From Acidobacteriota bacterium (GTDB taxonomy: Bacteria > Acidobacteriota > Blastocatellia > Pyrinomonadales > Pyrinomonadaceae): 7,306 bases of DNA. How positions within the stretch are numbered: position 1 is the first letter of the stretch; the number at the start of each line of letters is the position of its first letter. Shown here in pieces: positions 6,528 to 7,306 of this stretch. The translations under genes were made by a program, and so were the position numbers. Under the pieces are notes generated by a model. That model saw only the letters and a program-made list of their open reading frames with translations, made no database searches and was not told the origin of the DNA. Location of the stretch: contig JADYZI010000402.1 of the NCBI GenBank assembly GCA_020853255.1, positions 1 through 7,306 of the forward strand. The letters are read 5' to 3'.

Positions 6528-6569
6528 GGCTTTCGTTCCTTTTTCGTGTTGTTCGTTGTAACGAAAGCC
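6528..6569. repeat. Perfect 10-bp inverted repeat in convergent intergenic region
   Basis: GGCTTTCGTT at 6528-6537 is exactly inverted as AACGAAAGCC at 6560-6569, with a 22-base loop. It sits between the 3' ends of two convergent genes, where a terminator is expected, but neither side is followed by a T-tract, so it is not a canonical Rho-independent terminator. The surrounding 6440-6617 gap shows no credible gene. The word TTCGT occurs four times (from 6522, 6532, 6543 and 6552). Confidence 0.5.
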
Positions 6570-6617
6570 GGTCCCCAGGCCGCGAAAGGCACAAGTTCAA
6601 GCCACAAAACTTCGGCA

Positions 6618-7306
6618 CTAAGTTGCGTTCGTGTCGGATTCTTTCAATATCGCACGCGAGGCCGCGAATAGAACAATAGCGAGCGCTATCGCCAGCACTG
6701 GGATCAGATACATAGCGTTGTGCAGGCCAGCGGCCCTAAAAGGCTCGAGTGCGGCCTGGCCGGCTTCCGCCGCTCCTGCCGTTGCGGCGGCACGCCTTGT
6801 GAAATAGTCGCTGAGGGCTCCAGTAGTGTATGGCCCGAGGGCACCGCCAAGCAAATACATCGCAAAAAAGTAAACGGCCATCGCCGAGCCTCTCAGTTGA
6901 GGTTCGACCAGGTCTTGAATGGCGGCATACACATTCGAATAATAAAAATACATCAGCGCAAATGCTCCGCCCATTCCGACAACAAACATCATCACATCTG
7001 TTTGCATTGCGGAAACCGCGATCCAAAGAAGTGGAACGGCCGCAAGGGACGCAAACCCTGCGAGCAACAGGCCGCCGTCGGCACGCCGCCTTTTTACCGC
7101 ATCGCCAATAAGCCCGCCGAACAATAGACCGGGCAGCGTGAACACTCCGTTTATCAGCATCGAATTCAAACTCGCGTCTCTAATGGCAAGGCCGTGCCAT
7201 CGCATCATGTACGGTGTCATGAACGAGCTAAGGGTATAAAGGCAAAAATTGTGGATCACGCCGGAAAGAATGATCCATCGCATGGTGGGCGAAGCCAGAA
7301 TCTGGC
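6618..7306 (-). CDS. MFS transporter, C-terminal part (runs off the right edge)
   Basis: The frame is open from the right edge of the window to TAG at 6618-6620, about 229 residues; an internal ATG at 7283 is not the real start, because the reading frame continues upstream as QILASPT. About six membrane helices are visible, as expected for the second half of a 12-helix Major Facilitator. They include an FTLPGLLFGGLIGDAVKRRRADG loop, the second-half counterpart of the conserved GxLxDrxGRR loop, and LRGSAMAVYFFAMYLLGGALGP, where an LRG-S/T-A helix and a GxxLGP turn resemble Spns (spinster)-like and related organic-anion transporters. A 50-residue Ala-rich periplasmic or cytoplasmic stretch (RRAAATAGAAEAGQAAL) separates the last two helices. 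It should lie in the inner membrane and move an unknown substrate by secondary transport. It is convergent with the helical-repeat gene, so it is probably not part of that unit. Confidence 0.85.
   Translation of the reverse strand, partial: QILASPTMRWIILSGVIHNFCLYTLSSFMTPYMMRWHGLAIRDASLNSMLINGVFTLPGLLFGGLIGDAVKRRRADGGLLLAGFASLAAVPLLWIAVSAMQTDVMMFVVGMGGAFALMYFYYSNVYAAIQDLVEPQLRGSAMAVYFFAMYLLGGALGPYTTGALSDYFTRRAAATAGAAEAGQAALEPFRAAGLHNAMYLIPVLAIALAIVLFAASRAILKESDTNAT

Noticed and set aside
6455..6679. 74-codon + strand open frame after the helical-repeat gene, and a 175-codon frame at 6144-6671
   Set aside because: Neither has a ribosome site or recognisable domain. One runs into the MFS gene antisense, the other overlaps the helical-repeat gene in another frame.
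1..7306. CRISPR array, tRNA, rRNA, insertion sequence or integrase
   Set aside because: I saw no regularly spaced long repeats, no cloverleaf-like segment, and no transposase or recombinase motif in the translated frames.

Overview
The window looks like a chromosomal segment from a free-living bacterium. I suspect an Acidobacteriota of the Blastocatellia/Pyrinomonadaceae type. The suspicion rests on protein style: a short stand-alone AraC-type regulator beside a secreted helical-repeat protein, and an archaeal-type split acyl-CoA mutase. No rRNA or marker gene is present to confirm it.

Layout, left to right. (1) Positions 1-185 hold the 3' end of a membrane protein resembling the C-terminus of CDP-diacylglycerol-serine O-phosphatidyltransferase. 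(2) 242-1747 (+) encodes a 501-residue membrane protein fused to a spermidine-synthase-like Rossmann domain. (3) 1842-3515 (-) is convergent with it and encodes a B12-dependent acyl-CoA mutase catalytic subunit without its own cobalamin domain. Its two specificity residues (F87, Q205) match isobutyryl-CoA mutase rather than methylmalonyl-CoA mutase. (4) 3516-3675 is a divergent control region with a near-consensus sigma70 promoter on the + strand, an extended -10 on the - strand and several short repeats. (5) 3676-4041 (+) encodes a 121-residue AraC-type DNA-binding protein. (6) 4143-4631 (+) encodes a secreted, basic, 162-residue protein ending in a nine-cysteine domain. (7) 4694-6439 (+) encodes a 581-residue exported helical-repeat protein. 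(8) 6618-7306 (-) is the C-terminal part of an MFS transporter running off the right edge.

The outer genes are ordinary metabolic or transport genes and look GC-richer. The block from about 3600 to 6440 is visibly more AT-rich and holds the unfamiliar genes. A regulator, a small Cys-rich secreted protein and a large secreted helical-repeat protein all point the same way. They form a plausible regulator-plus-exported-peptide cassette, and this is the best candidate for an undescribed system here. The function is not proven by the sequence. The nine-cysteine tail only loosely recalls halocin-C8-like peptides, and no dedicated maturation or export gene is visible.
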